Below are positions 56,110-61,010 of a stretch of DNA of 61,010 nt, in pieces (position 1 is the stretch's first letter; each line of letters opens with the position of its first letter). Source of the DNA: Herpomyces periplanetae (lineage: Eukaryota > Ascomycota > Laboulbeniomycetes > Herpomycetales > Herpomycetaceae); NCBI GenBank assembly GCA_009733715.1, contig WMKJ01000079.1, forward strand, positions 1 through 61,010. Direction: 5' to 3'. Position numbers and translations under genes: made by a program. The notes beneath the pieces were generated by a model, which ran no database searches, was not told the DNA's origin, and saw only the letters and a program-made list of their open reading frames with translations.

Positions 56110-57594
56110 TTCATGGATAAAATCTAAGCTGAAGAGAAGATTGAACTGCCAGAAATATAGGAGTCTGCAACAGAATTGTCCTTCATTTGTCCTTAACTGT
56201 CTACTGTGACATCATCACCGTCAAACCATGTGGGGATCACGGGATTTGTATAGCGTGACCTTCGGACTTATATTATGTAATGGGAGAGGTAGAAGGAGGA
56301 GAAAGATGTAGGAAAGGCAACGAACTTGGGTGTGGAAATGAAGAGGGAGGGGTATAAGTGTGAATTGAGATAGGGAAAGGGTTAAGGACACAAACGTAAG
56401 TGTGAATAAACGTTATGATAAAATGACTAGGAGAAAGGAGGATCTGTAAGTGTCAAGGCAAGGTAAAAGAATGATTATGCGTGGAGAACGAATGCAGGTA
56501 AAAAAACAGGCATAGTGAATATTGGAGCCATCATACACGGAAAATTAGCCATGCACATTAAAGACTCCTAAGTAAACATGGAGTTTTAGCACGACAAACA
56601 TCCAAATTAAAATAAGTAAGGAATAAAATTAATTCAAATGAAAGATGAATATGTGAGAAGGAGGGGAAAATCTCGTTAAAAATGCCTGGACAAGAACTCT
56701 TCATACCTCACACCATTTCCTTCGCCCATCTTTCTCCGATACTAACTGTATAGCCACAAACCTCAAACTCGCACCGGAAATACTTATCTCCTACAACCCA
56801 AATGTAACCTTGGTTTTAGCACATTCCATACTAGGCAAAAGTAGTGTTTCATCTTATCTTTCATCAATTTAAAACCGAGCTTACTAACTCGCGTGAGAAT
56901 GGAATTGCCAAAAAAGGATATTAGATGTCGCAGGAGATTAGATTTACCGAATGTCTATTTCTTAGCCGAAGATGCCGAACCGATCAAGTCACGTTACCTT
57001 TCGGTATTTTCATTTTGTTAACCGAAGGCTATAAATTATCGTCAAATCTCTCGCGCTCCACAACATCACCACTTTTGCACTTTTTTCATCCTCATCACAT
57101 CAATATTTCACTTAACTAACCCAGGAAAAGGATCATATTTTCTTCAATTTACTTGTCTCATGGTTTTATCACTTCTATTCACGGTTCATTTTTTCCCTTT
57201 TGCATTGCCTTCTCATGATCTTTTCACCAGTCTATCACCTCTCAATTGTCTCGTTTTAACCGCGAATTTGGTTTGTACGTGTGTACATTCAAGTACGACG
57301 TATTCCCATAAAATTGGCTAGTTTATTCTTTCAATTTTTTCCATTTTCATCTCATCATTCTAACTTTCTAAATTTGACTTTCTAATACTTTTCTTCTTCA
57401 TTCGTATTTATTCCCTTAACCTCCCTCACATCAATTCTTTTATTACATTTCTCTTCTCTACCTATCCTTTACTCTTCTTACTTGAATCATTTTTCCGTTA
57501 ATTTAACCTTTTACTTACCAATCATTTCTCGCACACCTTTTGTGCTAACCTTAACTCGTATTTTGAATTTCTCTCCATACGCGTTAACCTTCAT
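56110..57594. promoter_or_regulatory. Divergent promoter region between the orphan gene and the DUF4045 gene
   Basis: Bases 56250-56700 are A/G-rich on the plus strand (C/T on the orphan's coding strand). Bases 57040-57594 are C/T-rich on the plus strand, which is the DUF4045 gene's coding strand. The two polypyrimidine leaders therefore point away from each other, each towards its own gene, with a mixed-composition centre (about 56710-57040). No coding frame supported. Confidence 0.5.
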
Positions 57595-60500
57595 ATGGAA
57601 TCAGATGATCTAGATCCTCGCGACTTTCTTGACAAAATACGTCTTCTAGGCGAGAAACGTGATCAAGAAGATCGTGAACGTTTTATGAAACTAGAAGCCG
57701 AAATTTATAAAGAACGCTCCGAACGAGCTGCTCGTCGCGCCGGTAGGTCTCCTTTCATATTCTTCTTTCTTGTCCTTACCGTCGCATTCCCATTGATTAT
57801 ATCCGAACACTTCTCCATCTTGCTCATCCTCTTGATCGTCCACCAAATCTTCAGCTTACCCTCCGACTATATCACTCAATGCTATACTACACCGCACCTT
57901 TCTTTACTATACACTTTTACGCTATACTGCTCTTCCACCGTTCGTCATGCCACCGCTATGCTCAATATGCCATACCTACACTTCTCCACCTTGAATCAGC
58001 ATTCACCGTTTTGCTCCGGCAACACATGCATAACACTTATTACTTAACCATTTTCTTCCCCTGTCTGAACTTTTTAATTTCGTCAACTCATTACAAGCAG
58101 CTTTTGCCACTGGTAATCTACGCTGGATGCCCTTCAACATACTCTACATGTGAAAGTTGCATTTTATTTAACCTTAAATACACACACCTATACAATCGTA
58201 CACATCCCTTCGTTAACGTATGCTCTGCTTAATACGTTATTTATCCTCCTATATGCTCAACACATCTACACAACAATAATTTCCCCTTCACCCCGTTTCA
58301 TGGTCGTCTTTATCTTACCAGCGTCAGCATTCTATTCCGCTTCTGTTACTCTATGCATGCACTATATTACAACTACGTTATATTATTCACTTTGCGTTAA
58401 AATTTCTCCCATTGTTAATCGGCCATTTATCCTCCTTTGTCATCATTAATACGGCCTGTCACAATTTATCCAATTTCACTCTTTCACGATAATGCCTCGG
58501 GGGTCTTGTTTTGTCCTGGTGCAAACACGCTGGTCACATCATCATTCACTTTCCTATCGGTCACTTTCCCCATTACCTACCTGAATCTTCATGGACTTTT
58601 GTTTATGCCTATCATCCCCTAATCGCATATTCAATTACGAACGTTAAAACAATGTTGGCCCACTCCTCGTGCCACCCCAGTTTCATTTCAACGACTGGGG
58701 TTCGTTACCCAACTTCTTTGAATCACTCATTAACTGCGCAACGGTAGTCTAAGCTGGCCATTTACTCTCATTTCCTTATTCCTCTTAACTTACAACTGTG
58801 TAAACATGCTAGTTTGTTTACCACTTGAAAATCTGTTTACGATATCCGTTTCAAATTCTTCTACGTACTTAGAATAGATTGTCTGCATCTATCTTCTTTC
58901 ACATGCCCATGACTGCAGATACCCTCCCCTCTCGAAGATATGGCAATTCCTGGGCGAGCATTTTTGAGCATCATCAGATTTATTTCATAACCTCATCACA
59001 TTACCGTCTTTCATCACATTAAAATTTTCAGTTACACTTTACTTTTCCTCCCTGTTTACTTTTTAACCTTGAACCTTGTGCTAATTTTTCAGAGCGTGAA
59101 CGATCATTCTCTCCGGAAAAATCTCCTGTCTTCGCTTCAATCATCGGTCCTCCGGCTTATTTAGGTGCCACATCCGCTAGTTCCCTCCCTTCACTTCCCC
59201 ATTCTCCTGCATTCGAACCCGCACCGCAGGCTCCGCAATACGTGGTAAAATCCGCTTTATCTCGCGATACCTCCGAAGACCCCTCGACTTCCTCCCCCTC
59301 TCTTACGATGCCGCTCAATTCTCTTCCACCTCTCCCCTCTGTCGTCACTTCATCTAATTCGCCCACAAGCCCCTACAATTCTTCAGCACCCCCTACATTT
59401 CCCCCAAACTCCCCTACTAAAGCTTTCTCTCAAAATTGGCGCCCGAAGTCTCCATCTATTGATCTTCGCCCTTCCCCTTTACTCCATCAAAACAAAAATC
59501 TACCCAAACTCCAGTCGCAGGACTTACCTTTTTCTTCTGCATCTCCTGCTCAGTCATCTCCTCATTCTTCATCCCCTTCAATGTCCTCAAATCCTTGGAA
59601 CTCTGATAATCCTCGCTTCTCTCTTCCTGAGCCCGATTTATCATCATCGCGAAACTCATCCCCTTCTCGATCTTCCATACCATCATCCCCTTCCAAAATT
59701 CCTCTATCCGACACATCCGCTCAGCCTTCCCGTGCTATGAATTCTTTTACCACTTCAGGTGTTCTTTCAAGTCGAAGCTCTCAATCTTTTTCTCCCACCA
59801 CGCCTAGTCCAGAACGCGGTTCCAAAACTTCTAATTTTGACACTGTCTCTAAAATTTCAAATCCCATTTCAAACATCTTAATAAATCGAACGAACTCCCC
59901 GACCAAAGGTTCTGGTGGATTCGTTCAGTCTGCCATGTTTAAGCGGGCTGAAAGTGTCAGTAAGCGTTCTGGTGTACAAAACAGATCGCTTGACGCTACC
60001 GCTCGTCAAACTTCCCTCAACAATGTTCAACCCGTCTCCACTTCTCGATACAGTCCTCCGTCTCAAACAGGTCGTACTGGTGTCCTATTGAATACCATTG
60101 TTAAACCGGATTTTACAAAATCCTCGTTGGCTGCTGCAGATCGATTAACGTCTGGCCCTCCTATGTCAAGTGGTGACCCTTCGGCGACTGGTTCACCTGC
60201 AAAACGTTGGAATCCTACGCGATCTACGTGGTTGGAGAATGCGCTAACAAAACGTGAGACGTCGGAACTAACGCCCAAGATTAAAGTGACACCTCAACCT
60301 AGTTGGATGGCGGAGTTGAACAAAAATAAGGCTTCTAAGACATCTGCGATTGCTGGTAAACTTGGCTCCAACGGTGATAAGATTGGAAAATTAAATATCA
60401 GTTCTCTTCATTCTGAAAACTTTACTCAAGAGCGATCTACCATAAACACACGAACTAATGATGAATCAGCTAGCACTCTTCCCGGATCACCAGATAAAAA

Positions 60501-61010
60501 GCGTATAGGTAAAATATCTTCCTCTGCTGCTGCTTTAGACCCTGGGAAGCCGCAACTTTTCGATAAATCTGCACCATCAAAAGATTCACACATACTTTCA
60601 AAGAATAAGAGTTGCCTCACAAATCCTGCTAATAATGATAGCACTAAGGCCATTGAAAAATCCGACACTTCAGACCCACCAACATTGTTCAACGGTAAAT
60701 CCAAAGTACTTGGTTCTCTGAAGACTTCCGAAATATCTAAACGGGCTGGTGCATTTGAGATAAGCAAACCACCGGAATCTCCGGTGACTGACTCGGTCTC
60801 CAAGCGTGAATCAGGTATCCTCCCTAATTTTAATTCTCTAGACGAATCTTTGAATAGTTCGTCTTTCAAGGTTTCACCAAACTCTGACGGTGCCGATAAT
60901 ACACCGCGCTCTGCCCACACACTTGTACCTCAGACCGAACGGAGGGTTACTTATACCCAACGTGACGAAAATGTCACTAGTAAGCAGGATATTAGATCTA
61001 ATTCGTTGGT
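57595..61010 (+). CDS. DUF4045-type protein, probably with C-terminal gelsolin domains (incomplete)
   Basis: Exon 1 (57595-57742) and exon 2 (59093 to beyond the window) are joined across a 1350-nt intron starting GTAGGT and ending with CTAATTTTTCAG; phase matches. The N-terminus, DFLDKIRLLGEKRDQEDRER and then a charged helix ending RSERAARRAERERSFSPEKS, matches fungal proteins with a DUF4045 region that often carry gelsolin/villin-like actin-binding domains further on. Other shared blocks are SPTKGSGGFVQSAMFKRAES, STWLENALTKRE and QPSWMAELNKNKA. The visible part (about 688 residues) is Ser/Pro-rich and disordered, with these short conserved motifs. Any gelsolin repeats would lie past the right edge. 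The long intron is unusual here and is as pyrimidine-rich as the leader. The product is not functionally characterised to my knowledge. Confidence 0.75.

Noticed and set aside
57879-58747. Plus-strand frames inside the DUF4045 first intron
   Set aside because: Composition-driven frames within a pyrimidine-rich intron; splice phase and family conservation support skipping them.
1-61010. tRNA, rRNA, CRISPR array, transposon or virus-like element
   Set aside because: Scanned by eye for B-box-like GTTCGA motifs, long terminal repeats, polymerase or integrase motifs and regularly spaced repeats; nothing convincing. A tRNA could still be missed without a folding search.

Overview
The window looks like nuclear DNA of a filamentous-type ascomycete fungus. 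I infer this from gene content rather than from any single marker: a secreted GH55 beta-1,3-glucanase, a PAN3 with the Pezizomycotina-like N-terminal region, a DUF4045-type (gelsolin-associated) protein, SAGA SPT20, SWR1 SWC5, SF3B3/Rse1, an Est1/Ebs1/SMG7-like protein and a fungal-style fatty acid elongase. Genes carry few short GT-AG introns (mostly about 50-150 nt, with CTAAC/CTAAT-like branch sites near the 3' end). Standard stop codons are used. Genus cannot be assigned.

Layout. 1-9 kb: an exact inverted repeat at the left edge, short tandem repeats, a minus-strand gene ending in a RanBD1-like domain (1085-3787), and the GH55 glucanase (5575-7905, minus). 9-15.4 kb: a large gene-poor block, strongly pyrimidine-rich on the plus strand. 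15.4-26.8 kb: a run of minus-strand genes: elongase, a Pex22-like membrane protein, a PHD + SANT-like protein, glutathione synthetase, and a ZNF511-like zinc finger. 27-30 kb: plus-strand SWC5 and adenosine kinase. 30.8-38.1 kb: minus-strand Est1/SMG7-like gene and PAN3, both likely tied to mRNA turnover. 39.5-47.7 kb: FAF2/UBX protein (plus), carnosine N-methyltransferase-like protein (minus) and SF3B3/Rse1 (minus). 48.5-52.6 kb: SPT20 (plus). 53.0-56.1 kb: an unrecognised 1011-residue protein (minus). 57.6 kb to the right edge: a DUF4045 protein (plus, incomplete).

I rebuilt exon structures by hand for ten genes by matching GT-AG sites, reading phase and family conservation. The best supported are PAN3 (5 exons), PHD/SANT (3), Rse1 (2), elongase (2), SPT20 (2), the Est1-like gene (2) and the DUF4045 gene (2+). 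Several predicted open frames begin with GTG or TTG and were corrected to spliced or ATG starts.

Together the genes are mainly housekeeping: chromatin and transcription (SPT20, SWC5, PHD/SANT), RNA processing and decay (Rse1, PAN3, Est1/SMG7-like), ER quality control and lipid elongation (UBX protein, elongase), thiol and nucleoside metabolism (glutathione synthetase, adenosine kinase), and wall glucan turnover (GH55). The less ordinary signals are the edge inverted repeat, the long strand-asymmetric polypyrimidine leaders, the 5-kb polypyrimidine desert, the elongase with a large loop insertion, the PHD/SANT architecture, and the 1011-residue orphan. I saw no tRNA, rRNA, CRISPR array, transposon or virus-like element.
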